From: Rhizorhabdus wittichii RW1
GTDB lineage: Bacteria > Pseudomonadota > Alphaproteobacteria > Sphingomonadales > Sphingomonadaceae
DNA length: 64,000 nucleotides
Direction of reading: 5' to 3'
NCBI GenBank assembly: GCA_000016765.1
Contig: CP000699.1
Coordinates: 5,273,501 to 5,337,500 of the forward strand
How positions within the stretch are numbered: position 1 is the stretch's first letter; every line of letters begins with the position of its first letter. Both the position numbers and the translations under genes were made by a program. A model generated the notes under the pieces. It was not told the origin of the DNA, made no database searches, and saw only the letters and a list, made by a program, of their open reading frames with translations. Positions 41,441 through 52,749 of the stretch are shown here, piece by piece.

Positions 41441-41653
41441 TTGGAAGAGATTTTCTATATCGCGGATCGCACCAGCATCGACCAGGCCGAGGCGCTGATC
41501 CGCGAGTTCGGCGTGATGGCCGTCGACGAGGCCGCCGCGCGCAGCCGGCATTATCGCGAGCTCGGCAATGCTATCCGCTTCTGCGAGTGGCGGCAGATGG
41601 AGCGCTTCCTGTCGCTCCTGACCCTCGATATCGCGGTCGGCACCGTTCATTGA
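41441..41653 (+). CDS. Small conserved-looking protein, TTG start
   Basis: A 70-residue protein. TTG 41441 is chosen because GGAAAGGGG precedes it and the text from EEIFYIADRTSIDQAEALI onward has a coherent alpha/beta pattern, whereas the in-frame sequence before it is Arg/Pro-rich filler. Later parts read AVDEAAARSRHYRELGN and FCEWRQMERFLSLL. Function is unknown. It is a stand-alone gene in front of tamA. Confidence 0.62.
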   Translation: MEEIFYIADRTSIDQAEALIREFGVMAVDEAAARSRHYRELGNAIRFCEWRQMERFLSLLTLDIAVGTVH

Positions 41654-41733
41654 TGCGATGACCGGGCGACGGAGCGGCATCATCCGCCGCCCCGGCCATT
41701 GCGATCATTGGGTTTCGACCCTAGGGTCGTGCC

Positions 41734-43746
41734 ATGCGTAACGCCCGTAGGCCGACCTGCGCCCGATCGATCGTACTGGGTGCCATGTTATGCGTGTCGG
41801 CCGCGGCGCAGGCGCAACCCGCGCCTCCGCCCGCCGCCTCCGATGATCCCGCCGAGCTTCCCGAACTCGATCCCTCGACCGAGATGGCGCCGCTGCCGGG
41901 CATGGAGGTCGACTGGCCCGAGGCGGCCGATACCGCGGGCGAGCAACCTGCCGACGCCGGCGCCGCGACCGGCGCCACGGCGGAATCGACGCTTTCCGAT
42001 GCGCAGGCCGACCGGCGCTACGGCGTCGACATCACCGGCCTTTCGGGCAAGGACGGGGTGGCGCCCGAGACCGAGAGCGCGATCCGTTCCCGTTTCCGCC
42101 AGCTCTCCGCGCTGGAGGAAGGCAAGGGCGCCGGCAACACCGCGCAGATCGACCGGCGCGCCCGGCAGGACGAGGCGCTGCTCAACGAGCTGCTGCGCGC
42201 CGCCGGCTATTATGACGCGCGCGTCTCGACCCGGATCGAGGATGAGAAGACCGGCCGGCTCGGCGTCTCCCTCGTCGTCCGGCCCGGCGAGCTCTACACG
42301 CTGTCGGGGATCGATTTCGGCGGGATCGATGCGGCCGGCGACGTCGCCGCGCAACTTCGCCGCGCCTTCGGGCTCGAAGCCGGCCAGCCGGCCGATTCGG
42401 ACCGGATCGAGGCGGGGCTGGGCGCGCTCAAGGCTGAGCTCGGGCATGAGGGCTTCGTCTTCGCCAAGATAGGCGAGCCCAAGCTCACCGTCGATCATGA
42501 CGAACATGCGGTGCGGCTCGCGGTCGACGTCGAGCCGGGCTATGCCCAGCGGATCGGCAAGATCACGATCGACGGCGAGCGGCTGTTCAGCGCCAAGCAT
42601 CTCGGCCGGATCGCGCGGTTTCGGACCGGCGACATGTACGACGCCGCGCGGATGGAGGATTTCCGTCGCGCGCTGATCCAGACCAGTCTGGTCTCGGCGG
42701 TCACGATCAAGCCGGTGGCGACCGCGGACCCGCAGGTCGTCGATATCGCGGTGAAGCTCGAACCCGCGCCGCCGCGCACCGTCGCCGGCGCGATCGGCTA
42801 CGGCACCGGCGAGGGCTATCGGCTGGAGGCGAGCTGGCAGCATCGCAACCTGGTCCGGCCCGAAGGCGCCGTCACCTTCCGTGGCGTGCTGGGCACCCAG
42901 GAACAGTCGCTGGGCGCGACGCTCCGCCGCAACAACTACAAGGCGCGCGATCGGGTCCTCACCGGCCAGGTCATCCTCAGCCATCTCGACCAGAACGCCT
43001 ATGAAGCGCGCAGCCTCACCATCGGCGCCGGGCTGGAGCGGCAGACCAACATCATCTGGCAGAAGAAATGGACCTGGTCCTACGGCGTCGAGCTGGTGGC
43101 TTCGAAGGAACAGGACACGGTCAAGGCGACCGGCGCGCCGCGCAGCCGGCAATATCTGATCGGCGCGCTGCCCTCCAGCCTGTCCTATGACGGGTCGGAC
43201 GATCTGCTCAACCCGACCCGCGGCTATCGCCTCGCCGCGCGCGTCTCCCCGGAGCTGTCGCTGCAAGGCAGCGCCTTCGGTTATGTGAAGGCGCAGGTCG
43301 ACGGCAGTTCCTACCTGCCGGTCGGCGGGAGGACGGTGATCGCCGGGCGGGTCCGTTTCGGTTCGATTATCGGCGCGTCGGCCGAACGGATCGCGCCGAC
43401 CCGGCGCTTCTATGCGGGCGGCGGTGGATCGGTGCGCGGCTATGGCTATCAGAAGATCGGCCCGGTCGACATCAACGGCGATCCCGCCGGGGGCCGCAGC
43501 CTCGCCGAATTCTCGATCGAGGCGCGCGTCCGCTTCGGCGATTTCGGCGTGGTGCCGTTCCTCGACGGCGGAAATCTCTATTCGGCACGGCTGCCGACCT
43601 TCAACAACCTGCGCTACGGCGCCGGTATCGGCGTCCGCTACTATACCAGCTTCGGACCGATCCGCGTCGATGTCGGCACACCGCTGAATCGCCGGCCCGG
43701 CGATTCGCGGATCGCCGTTTACGTCTCGCTCGGACAGGCCTTCTGA
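41734..43746 (+). CDS. tamA: TamA, outer-membrane assembly module (BamA family)
   Basis: A 670-residue Omp85-family protein. Signal peptide (RSIVLGAMLCVSAAAQA) and an acidic/Pro linker, POTRA domains (about 110-350), then a 16-strand barrel ending in VYVSLGQAF. The conserved RFYAGGGGSVRGYGYQ loop matches the RGF-type signature region of the family. TamA works with TamB to insert or transport outer-membrane proteins and lipids. The stop overlaps the tamB start by 1 nt (TGATG), so both are expressed together. Confidence 0.93.
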   Translation: MRNARRPTCARSIVLGAMLCVSAAAQAQPAPPPAASDDPAELPELDPSTEMAPLPGMEVDWPEAADTAGEQPADAGAATGATAESTLSDAQADRRYGVDITGLSGKDGVAPETESAIRSRFRQLSALEEGKGAGNTAQIDRRARQDEALLNELLRAAGYYDARVSTRIEDEKTGRLGVSLVVRPGELYTLSGIDFGGIDAAGDVAAQLRRAFGLEAGQPADSDRIEAGLGALKAELGHEGFVFAKIGEPKLTVDHDEHAVRLAVDVEPGYAQRIGKITIDGERLFSAKHLGRIARFRTGDMYDAARMEDFRRALIQTSLVSAVTIKPVATADPQVVDIAVKLEPAPPRTVAGAIGYGTGEGYRLEASWQHRNLVRPEGAVTFRGVLGTQEQSLGATLRRNNYKARDRVLTGQVILSHLDQNAYEARSLTIGAGLERQTNIIWQKKWTWSYGVELVASKEQDTVKATGAPRSRQYLIGALPSSLSYDGSDDLLNPTRGYRLAARVSPELSLQGSAFGYVKAQVDGSSYLPVGGRTVIAGRVRFGSIIGASAERIAPTRRFYAGGGGSVRGYGYQKIGPVDINGDPAGGRSLAEFSIEARVRFGDFGVVPFLDGGNLYSARLPTFNNLRYGAGIGVRYYTSFGPIRVDVGTPLNRRPGDSRIAVYVSLGQAF

Positions 43747-46700
43747 TGGGCGACGAGATCGCCATGGTCGAGGAGAAGGTGGAGGCCTGGCGCCGCCGCC
43801 ATCCGATCCTGCGCTTCGTCGCGATCGGTCTGCTGTCGGTGCTGCTGCTGCTCTCCGCCGCGATCTGGATGCTCGACAGCGCCCCCGGCCACCGGCTGAT
43901 CATCGACCGGATCGGTGCGCTCAGGCCGTCGTCGGGCCTGCGCATCCGCATCGGCCGGATCGACGGCTCGATCTGGAACCGCGCCACGCTCCGCGACCTG
44001 CGCCTCTACGACACTCAGGGCCTGTTCCTGGAAGCGCCCGAGATCGCGCTCGACTGGCGGCCCGCCGCCTGGGTCGCGAACAAGCTGTGGATCAGGAGCG
44101 TCGATACCGACCTGCTGATCCTGCATCGCAAGCCGAAGTTGCAGCCGTCGCCCAAGAAGGGGCCGCTGCTGCCGGGGTTCGACATCCATGTCGGGCGGCT
44201 GCGCGTGGCGAAGCTGCGGCTCGAACCGCCGGTCGCCGGGCGGCGCCATATCGTCCGCATCGCGGCGGAGGCGGACATCCATGACGGCCGGGTGCTGCTC
44301 AAGCTCGATGCCGCGTCGAGCGCGCGCGACCGGCTGACGCTCCAGCTCGATTCGGAGCCCGACCGCGACCGCTTCGACCTCGACGCGCGGCTGGTCGGTC
44401 CGGCCGACGGCGTCATCGCCGGGGCGACGCGATGGAAGAAGCCCGTCGACGGCGTCATCTCCGGCACCGGGCGCTGGTCCGCCTGGAAGGGCCGGGCGAC
44501 GATGGACGTCGGCGATATCCGGCTGGTCGACCTGCGGCTGGCCGCCGACCGCGGCAAATATGCCCTCGACGGCTCGCTCGCGCCCAGCCGCCTGCTGTCG
44601 GGCAAGTTGCAGCGCCTGTCCGATCCGACGATCCGGATCAACGGCGCGGCGACGCTGGTCGACCGGCAGCTCGGCGGCACGCTGTCGATCGCGACGCCCG
44701 CGCTGGAGATTGCCGCCTCGGGCACGCTCGACCTGGCCGCTTCGGCGTTCGACGCGGTCGTCGTCGACGCCAAGCTGCTGCGTCCCCAGGCGATGTTCCC
44801 CAATATGACCGGACGCAACATCAAGCTGCACGCCAGCTTCGACGGGCCGTTCGGCACGGCGGACTATGCCTATGCGCTGACCGCCGAGCATGTCGCCTTC
44901 GACACGACCGGGTTCGACATCGTCCGCGCCGAGGGCAAGGGCAAGCTGTCCGATCCGCCGGTCAAGCTGCCGGTCCGCCTGTCGGCGCGGCGGGTGACGG
45001 GGGTCGGCGACGTCGCCGGCGGCATCCTCGGCAATCTCAAGGTCGACGGCGTGTTGCAGGTGACCGCGCAGAAGGTGACCGGCGAGAAGCTGCGGCTCAG
45101 CTCGGACAAGCTGGCGGGGCAGCTCTCGCTCAGCCTCGACCTGCGGACCGGCGCCTATGACGTTGCCCTGACAGGCAAATTGCTGCGCTATTTCATCCCC
45201 GGCATCGGCATCGTCGACGTCAATTCGGAACTGAAGGTCATTCCCGGCGCGGGCGGGCGCGGGACGGTGGTCGCTGGGCGCGGGCGCGCCTGGGTGCGCC
45301 GGTTCGACAATGCCTTCCTGCGATCGCTGGCCGGCGGGCTGCCGTCGATCGACACGCAGCTCCGGCGCGGACCGGACGGCGTGCTCCATTTCGAGCGGCT
45401 GGTGCTGACCGGGCCCGGCATCCGCCTGACCGGCAACGGCTTCCGCCGTCGCGACGGCAGCTTCTACTTCAAGGGCAGCGGCACCCAGGCGCAATATGGC
45501 CCGGTCCAGATCACCCTCGACGGTGATATCAGCCGGCCGAAGATCGACCTCGTCCTCGCCAGCCCGGTGCAGGCGCTGGGCCTCGTCAACGTCGCGGTGA
45601 AGCTCGACCCGACCGCGCAGGGCTTCGCCTATAGCGCGACGGGCGGCTCGCACCTCGGCCCGTGGGGCAGCAGCGGCGCGATCCTGCTGCCGGCCAACCA
45701 GCCCGCCACCATCCAGGTCGCGACCTTCGCGGTCAGCGGCGCCAAGGGCAGCGGCAGCCTGCGCTCCGATCCGAACGGCTTCACCGGGCGCATCGACCTG
45801 GCCGACGGCACCGTCACCGGCCCGCTGCTCTTCTCGGTCGAACAGGGCTTGCAGAAGATCGAGGGGCATCTGCGCGCCCGCCGTGCCACCATCGGGGCGG
45901 CGGTGCCGTTCACGGTCGGCCGTGGGCGGCTCGACGGCACCGTGCTGCTCGATCCGGCCGGGGTGCAGGTCAACGCCACCGTCGCCCTGTTCGGCACGAC
46001 GATGCGCGGCATCACCCTCGGCCGCGGCCGCGCGACGATCGCGCTCAAGGGCGAGAGCGGGACGATCAGCGCCAACCTCGCCGGTTCGCGCGGGCGCGGC
46101 TTCGAACTGGCGACGGTCGCCCGCCTCACCCCCGACAGCGTCAGCCTGACCGCCGACGGCACGATCGACCAGAAGCCGATCCGGCTCGATGGCCCGGCCG
46201 TGCTGCGGCGCGAGCCCGACGCCTGGCGTCTCGAACCGACCACCCTCGGCTTCGGCAGCGGCAAGGCGACGCTCGCCGGCCGCTTCGGCAGTGCGACCAA
46301 CGAGGTCAAGGCCGGCATCCAGGCGATGCCCTTGTCGGTGCTCGACATCTTCTATCCGGGGCTGGGCCTGTCGGGCGTCGCGACCGGCGACGTCGACTAT
46401 CGGCTCCAGCGCGGCGCGCGCATCCCCACTGGCCGCGTCAACCTCAAGATCCGTGGCCTGTCGCGCTCGGGCCTGGTGCTGACCTCGCGCCCCGCCGATG
46501 TCGCGCTGGCGGGCGTGCTGACCGAGAATGTCGCCGCCGCGCGGGCGGTGGTGTCGAGCGGCGGCAAGGTGATCGGACGCGGGCAGGCGCGGATCACCAA
46601 CCTGCCGGCGACCGGCGCGCTGCCCGACCGGCTGATGAGCGGCAACCTGCTCGCGCAGCTCCGCTATGGCGGCCCGGCCGACACGCTGTGGCGCCTGATC

Positions 46701-47924
46701 GGAGTCGAGACGATCGACATATCGGGGCCGGTGTCGATCGGCGCCGACATCAGCGGCACCGGCGCCAATCCGGTGATCCGGGGATCGCTGCGCTCGACCC
46801 AGGCGCGGCTCGAAAGCGCGGTGACCGGCACGGTGATCACCAACATCGCCGCGACCGGCCGCTTCAACGGATCGCGGCTGCTGGTCGACAAGCTGTCCGG
46901 CCAGACGCGGGGCGGCGGCACCATCGCCGGCCGCGCCGCGTTCGACTTCGCGGCGGAGAAGGGCATCGGCATGGACGTCTCGCTCGACGCGCAGAACGCC
47001 CAGCTCATCAACCGCGACGATATCGGCGCGATCGTGACCGGTCCGATCACGATCCGTTCGGACGGCGGCAGCGGCACGATCGGCGGCGACGTCCGGCTGG
47101 TGCGCGGCCGCTTCCAGCTCGGCCGCGCCGCGGCGGTCGCGACGATCCCGCAGTTCGACACGGTCGAGCTCAACCGCCCCGACGACGAGGACGACGTCCA
47201 GCGGCCCCTGTCGTGGAAGCTCGACATCGACGTGGATTCGCGCAACCAGCTCGCGGTCACCGGCCTCGGCCTCGACAGCGAATGGCGCGGCAAGCTCCAC
47301 CTCGGCGGCACGATCGACAATCCGGCGATCAACGGCCGGGTCGACCTGGTGCGCGGTGGCTACGAGTTCGCCGGCCGCCGCTTCGATCTCGATCGCGGCG
47401 CGATCCGTTTCCTCGGCGAAACCCCGCCCGATCCGCTGCTCGACATCACCGCCAAGGCCAATCTCAACGGCGTCAGCGCGACGATCACGGTCAGCGGCAC
47501 CGGGCAGAAGCCCGAGATACACTTCAGCAGCATTCCCGCGCTGCCCGAGGACGAACTGCTGTCGCGGCTGCTGTTCGGCACCTCGATCACCAACCTGTCG
47601 GCGCCCGAGGCGCTCCAGCTCGCGGCGGCGGTCGGGTCGCTGCGCGGCGGGGGCGGGGGGCTCAACCCGATCAACGCGGTGCGCCGCGCCGCCGGGCTCG
47701 ATCGCCTGCGCATCCTGCCCGCCGATCCGACGATCGGCATCGGCACCTCGATCGCCGCCGGCAAATATATCGGCCGGCGCACCTATGTGGAGGTGATCAG
47801 CGACGGGCAGGGCTATTCGGCGACGCGGATCGAGTTCCAGATCACCCGCTGGCTGTCGCTGCTGTCGAGCATCTCCACCATCGGCCGGCAGAGCGCCAGC
47901 GTGAAGGTGTCGAAGGACTATTAG
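43746..47924 (+). CDS. tamB: TamB, inner-membrane AsmA-like lipid/protein transport protein
   Basis: A 1392-residue protein with an N-terminal membrane anchor (FVAIGLLSVLLLLSAAIWML) and a long beta-taco/groove body. The C-terminal DUF490/TamB domain has DVDSRNQLAVTGLGLDSEWRG, GGYEFAGRRFDLDRGAIRF and PALPEDELLSRLLFG. TamB spans the periplasm and delivers lipids or clients to TamA. The length fits alphaproteobacterial TamB (1200-1500). Confidence 0.94.
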   Translation: MGDEIAMVEEKVEAWRRRHPILRFVAIGLLSVLLLLSAAIWMLDSAPGHRLIIDRIGALRPSSGLRIRIGRIDGSIWNRATLRDLRLYDTQGLFLEAPEIALDWRPAAWVANKLWIRSVDTDLLILHRKPKLQPSPKKGPLLPGFDIHVGRLRVAKLRLEPPVAGRRHIVRIAAEADIHDGRVLLKLDAASSARDRLTLQLDSEPDRDRFDLDARLVGPADGVIAGATRWKKPVDGVISGTGRWSAWKGRATMDVGDIRLVDLRLAADRGKYALDGSLAPSRLLSGKLQRLSDPTIRINGAATLVDRQLGGTLSIATPALEIAASGTLDLAASAFDAVVVDAKLLRPQAMFPNMTGRNIKLHASFDGPFGTADYAYALTAEHVAFDTTGFDIVRAEGKGKLSDPPVKLPVRLSARRVTGVGDVAGGILGNLKVDGVLQVTAQKVTGEKLRLSSDKLAGQLSLSLDLRTGAYDVALTGKLLRYFIPGIGIVDVNSELKVIPGAGGRGTVVAGRGRAWVRRFDNAFLRSLAGGLPSIDTQLRRGPDGVLHFERLVLTGPGIRLTGNGFRRRDGSFYFKGSGTQAQYGPVQITLDGDISRPKIDLVLASPVQALGLVNVAVKLDPTAQGFAYSATGGSHLGPWGSSGAILLPANQPATIQVATFAVSGAKGSGSLRSDPNGFTGRIDLADGTVTGPLLFSVEQGLQKIEGHLRARRATIGAAVPFTVGRGRLDGTVLLDPAGVQVNATVALFGTTMRGITLGRGRATIALKGESGTISANLAGSRGRGFELATVARLTPDSVSLTADGTIDQKPIRLDGPAVLRREPDAWRLEPTTLGFGSGKATLAGRFGSATNEVKAGIQAMPLSVLDIFYPGLGLSGVATGDVDYRLQRGARIPTGRVNLKIRGLSRSGLVLTSRPADVALAGVLTENVAAARAVVSSGGKVIGRGQARITNLPATGALPDRLMSGNLLAQLRYGGPADTLWRLIGVETIDISGPVSIGADISGTGANPVIRGSLRSTQARLESAVTGTVITNIAATGRFNGSRLLVDKLSGQTRGGGTIAGRAAFDFAAEKGIGMDVSLDAQNAQLINRDDIGAIVTGPITIRSDGGSGTIGGDVRLVRGRFQLGRAAAVATIPQFDTVELNRPDDEDDVQRPLSWKLDIDVDSRNQLAVTGLGLDSEWRGKLHLGGTIDNPAINGRVDLVRGGYEFAGRRFDLDRGAIRFLGETPPDPLLDITAKANLNGVSATITVSGTGQKPEIHFSSIPALPEDELLSRLLFGTSITNLSAPEALQLAAAVGSLRGGGGGLNPINAVRRAAGLDRLRILPADPTIGIGTSIAAGKYIGRRTYVEVISDGQGYSATRIEFQITRWLSLLSSISTIGRQSASVKVSKDY

Positions 47925-48002
47925 GCTGGATCTGGTCGGCTGCTTGGCAGCGGACCATCCTGTGCTATGTTCGCCTGCCGTAACGAGACGGGGAGGAAGC
48001 CG

Positions 48003-48404
48003 ATGAACAGCCTCGATCAGAACCGCCCGCTGATGCTGAGCGTGTTGCGCATCATGTCGGGATTATTGTTCCTGGCCCATGGGACGCAGAAATACCTCTC
48101 CTTCCCGGGCGGCGAACGCGCCGGGTCGGGCTGGGCGCTCGACAATCCCGCCGCTTTTGCCGGGATCGTCGAGTTCGGCGCCGGCCTGCTCATCGCGCTG
48201 GGGCTGTTCACGCGGCCGGCGGCGTTCCTCGCCTCGGGCACCATGGCGGTGGCCTATTTCATCGGCCACATGCCGAAGAACTTCTGGCCGGTGAACAATA
48301 TGGGCGACGCGGCGATCCTCTACTGCTTCATCTTCCTCTACCTGGTCTTCGCCGGCCCGGGGCCGCTCAGCCTGGACGCCCTGCGCGCGCAGAAGCGCGG
48401 CTGA
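48003..48404 (+). CDS. DoxX-family membrane protein
   Basis: A 133-residue four-helix membrane protein of the DoxX type (LRIMSGLLFLAHGTQKYLSFP, FAGIVEFGAGLLIALGLFTRPAAFLASGTMAVAYF, ... LYCFIFLYLVFAGPGPLSLDAL). ATG 48003 follows GGGGAGGAAG, a strong ribosome site. DoxX proteins act in redox or quinone-linked membrane processes, but this member's role is unknown. It follows tamB and is convergent with the MFS gene (4 nt between). Confidence 0.9.
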   Translation: MNSLDQNRPLMLSVLRIMSGLLFLAHGTQKYLSFPGGERAGSGWALDNPAAFAGIVEFGAGLLIALGLFTRPAAFLASGTMAVAYFIGHMPKNFWPVNNMGDAAILYCFIFLYLVFAGPGPLSLDALRAQKRG

Positions 48405-48408
48405 CCTT

Positions 48409-49665
48409 TCAGGCCTGGGTCGTCGGGCGGCAATTATGCGCCCGGAACAGGCGCCCGCGCTCGGCGACGAGGACGATCAGCAGCGCCGCCGACGACCCGA
48501 TCAGGAAGCCCAGCGTCAGGGGCAGGGTGGTGCCGCTGAACGTCTGGCCGATGGCGATGCCGATCAGCGTTCCGATCAGGCTCTGCATGAAGCCCTGGAT
48601 CGACGAGGCGGTGCCGGCGATATGCCCGACGCGTTCCATCGCCATCGCGCTGAAATTCGATCCGGTCAGGCCGAACAGGAACATCGTCGTCCCCTGGAAC
48701 AGCGCGAAGATCAGCACCGTCTCCCGGCCGGACAGGACGACGCCGAGCCGGACGAGCGACAGCAGGATCATCGCGATCAGCGCGCTGTGCGAGACGAGGC
48801 GGGTGCCCAGCCGCTCGACGATCCGCGAATTGAGCAGCGCCGCGATCGCCATCATCACCGCGATCGCGGCGAAGCCGGGCGCGAACAGCTCGGGCGCGTG
48901 GAAGCTGTGGGCGAAGATCTGCTGCGAACTGTTGAGGAAGCCGACCAGCCCGCCATAGACGACCGCCGAGGCGAGGGCATAGCCCAGCGAGAGGCGGTCG
49001 CGCAGCGTCGTCCGCGTCGCGTCGAGGATCGAGGCGAGCGCGATCGAGCGGCGGCGATCGGGGGCCAGCGTCTCGGGCAGCCGCAGCCATGCCCATAGCG
49101 CGACGAACAGGCTGAAGGCGCCGAGCAGGTAGAAGATCCAGTGCCACGGGGCGACGATCAGGACGAGCTGGCCCAGTGTCGGGGCGAGGATCGGCACCGC
49201 CAGGAACACCATGAAGCAGAGCGACGTCACCCGCGCCATGCGGCGGCCGGCATAGCAGTCGCGCACGATCGAGATCGACAGCACGCGGGTCGATGCCGCG
49301 ACGAAGCCTTGCAGCGCGCGGGCCACCAGCAGCAGCTCGAAGCTGCCGGCATGGGCGGCGATGAAGCTCATCAGCGCATAGATGCCCATCGTGCCGAGCA
49401 GGAGCGGGCGGCGGCCGAAGCGGTCGGCGAGGGGGCCGTGGACGAGCTGCCCGAAGCCGAACGCGCCGATATAGACCGCGATGACGAGCTGCTGGTGGTT
49501 CTCCACCGACACGCCCAGCTCGCTGCCGATCCGGCCGAGCGCGGGCAGCATGATGTCGATGCCGAGGGCATTGACCGCCATCAGCGACGCCATCAGCGCG
49601 ACGAACTCGCCGAACGGCAAGCCGTGCGACGCGTTTTCGGACTGGATGGGTTCGGGGGCGTTCAT
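48409..49665 (-). CDS. Bcr/CflA-type MFS drug transporter
   Basis: A 418-residue twelve-helix transporter. The drug:H+ antiporter-1 pattern is seen: MLPALGRIGSELG near TM1, motif A HGPLADRFGRRPLLLGT, ARALQGFVAASTRVLSISIVRDCYAG typical of Bcr/CflA. ATG 49665 is the natural start. The longer frame to 49956 runs through the glnA terminator. It lies after glnA on the same strand but is separated by that terminator. Confidence 0.9.
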   Translation of the reverse strand: MNAPEPIQSENASHGLPFGEFVALMASLMAVNALGIDIMLPALGRIGSELGVSVENHQQLVIAVYIGAFGFGQLVHGPLADRFGRRPLLLGTMGIYALMSFIAAHAGSFELLLVARALQGFVAASTRVLSISIVRDCYAGRRMARVTSLCFMVFLAVPILAPTLGQLVLIVAPWHWIFYLLGAFSLFVALWAWLRLPETLAPDRRRSIALASILDATRTTLRDRLSLGYALASAVVYGGLVGFLNSSQQIFAHSFHAPELFAPGFAAIAVMMAIAALLNSRIVERLGTRLVSHSALIAMILLSLVRLGVVLSGRETVLIFALFQGTTMFLFGLTGSNFSAMAMERVGHIAGTASSIQGFMQSLIGTLIGIAIGQTFSGTTLPLTLGFLIGSSAALLIVLVAERGRLFRAHNCRPTTQA

Positions 49666-49723
49666 GCGGGGGATCCTGCGCGGGGCAATAAGCGTGGGTC
49701 CGCCGGCTGGCAACCAAAAGAGA

Positions 49724-49757
49724 AAAGGGCCCCGGGGCACTGGCCCCGGAGCCCTTT
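49724..49757 (-). terminator. Terminator after glnA
   Basis: The arms 49724-49738 and 49743-49757 pair over about 15 bp (AAAGGGC/GCCCTTT outside, CCGGGGC/GCCCCGG inside, with one bulge each) around an ACTG loop. On the minus strand the stem ends in a T-rich stretch. It lies just past the glnA stop. Confidence 0.85.
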
Positions 49758-49778
49758 CTCGAAGCGCCTTTCGGCGGA

Positions 49779-51191
49779 TCAGTTCGAGAAGTACATGTCG
49801 AACTCGACCGGGCTCGGGGTCATTTCCCAACGGGCGACTTCCGGCCACTTGAGCTCGAGATAGGCCTCGATCTGGTCCTCGGTGAAGACGCCGCCCTTGG
49901 TGAGGAAGCCATGGTCGGCCTGGAGCGAGTTGAGCGCCTCGCGGAGCGAACCGCACACGGTCGGAACCTCGGCCAGCTCTTCCGGCGGAAGATCATAGAG
50001 GTTCTTGTCCATCGCCTCGCCCGGATGGATCTTGTTCTCGATGCCGTCGAGGCCCGCCATCAGCAGCGCCGCGTAGCAGAGATAGGGATTGGCCATCGCG
50101 TCGGGGAAGCGGAACTCGACGCGCTTCGCCTTGGCGCCGGTGCCATAGGGGATGCGGCACGAGGCCGAACGGTTGCGCGCCGAATAGGCGAGCAGCACCG
50201 GGGCCTCATAGCCCGGCACCAGCCGCTTGTAGCTGTTGGTGGTCGGGTTGGTGAAGGCGTTGAGCGCCTTGGCATGCTTGATCACGCCGCCGATGAAATA
50301 GAGGCAGGTGTCCGACAGGCCGGCATAGCCGTTGCCCGCGAACAGGGGCTGGCCCTTGTCCCAGATCGACATATGGGTGTGCATGCCCGAGCCGTTGTCT
50401 TCCTTGATCGGCTTCGGCATGAAGGTCACGGTCTTGCCGTAGGCCTGCGCGACCTGCCAGCAGACATATTTGTAGATCTGCATGCGGTCGGCGGTGGTGA
50501 CGAGCGTGCCGAAGGTCAGGCCGAGCTCGTGCTGCGCCGCGGCGACCTCATGGTGGTGCTTGTCGCAGGGCAGGCCCATTTCGAGCATGGTCGAGACCAT
50601 CTCGGCGCGGATGTCGACCGCGCTGTCGACCGGGGCGACCGGGAAATAGCCGCCCTTGGCGCGCGGGCGGTGGCCCAGATTGCCGCCTTCGAGCGCCTTG
50701 CCGCTGTTGGTCGGCAGCTCGATGTCGTCGAGGCGATAATAGCTGGTGTTGTAGCTCGTCTCGAACTGGACGTCGTCGAACATGAAGAACTCGGCTTCCG
50801 GCCCGACATAGACGGTGTCGCCGATGCCGATCGACTTCACATAGGCCTCGGCGCGCTTCGCGGTCGAGCGCGGGTCGCGGCCGTACAGCTCGCCGGTCGA
50901 GGGCTCGACGATGTCGCAGACGAGGATCAGCATCGGGGTCGCCGAGAAGGGATCGATCCAGACCGCGTCCAGGTCGGGCTTCAGGATCATGTCGGACTCG
51001 TTGATCGCCTTCCAGCCCTCGATCGACGAACCGTCGAACATGAAGCCGTCGGTCAGCTCGTCCTCGCCGACGACGCTGGCGACCATGGTCAGGTGCTGCC
51101 ACTTGCCCTTGGGGTCGGTGAAGCGAAGATCGACCCACTCGATCTCCTTGTCCTCGATCAGTTTAAGAACGTCAGCGGGCTTGTTCGCCAT
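49779..51191 (-). CDS. glnA: Glutamine synthetase type I
   Basis: A 470-residue GlnA that makes glutamine from glutamate, ammonium and ATP. Signatures include [11 protein letters not shown], the ATP-site [27 protein letters not shown], and the adenylylation motif NLYDLPPEE with Tyr about residue 399, so covalent control by GlnE is expected. The start [14 protein letters not shown] (ATG 51191) fits alphaproteobacterial GlnA. glnB lies 80 nt upstream on the same strand, the classic glnBA order. Confidence 0.97.
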   Translation of the reverse strand: MANKPADVLKLIEDKEIEWVDLRFTDPKGKWQHLTMVASVVGEDELTDGFMFDGSSIEGWKAINESDMILKPDLDAVWIDPFSATPMLILVCDIVEPSTGELYGRDPRSTAKRAEAYVKSIGIGDTVYVGPEAEFFMFDDVQFETSYNTSYYRLDDIELPTNSGKALEGGNLGHRPRAKGGYFPVAPVDSAVDIRAEMVSTMLEMGLPCDKHHHEVAAAQHELGLTFGTLVTTADRMQIYKYVCWQVAQAYGKTVTFMPKPIKEDNGSGMHTHMSIWDKGQPLFAGNGYAGLSDTCLYFIGGVIKHAKALNAFTNPTTNSYKRLVPGYEAPVLLAYSARNRSASCRIPYGTGAKAKRVEFRFPDAMANPYLCYAALLMAGLDGIENKIHPGEAMDKNLYDLPPEELAEVPTVCGSLREALNSLQADHGFLTKGGVFTEDQIEAYLELKWPEVARWEMTPSPVEFDMYFSN

Positions 51192-51271
51192 GTGCCTTGC
51201 CTTCCCCGTGAGAAAATCCATTGAAATGTTTCGGACGATCGTTGCGCCCGGTTGCGACGGCCTGACGCGAT

Positions 51272-52628
<1,357 letters not shown>

Positions 52629-52749
52629 CCCCGTCATATAGGCGATCTCCGGCCCTATTGCGAGCGCCGACGGGCCGCGGGCGGGAAATGCGGAAGGGAA
52701 GGGGTGCAGGGTGCTTCCCCCTCCGCCGATCCCGCTCTATGGGACCATC

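Noticed and set aside
43719-47522. 1267-residue leftward open frame opposite tamB
   Set aside because: Same low-complexity shadow composition; tamB on the other strand has clear domains and couples to tamA.
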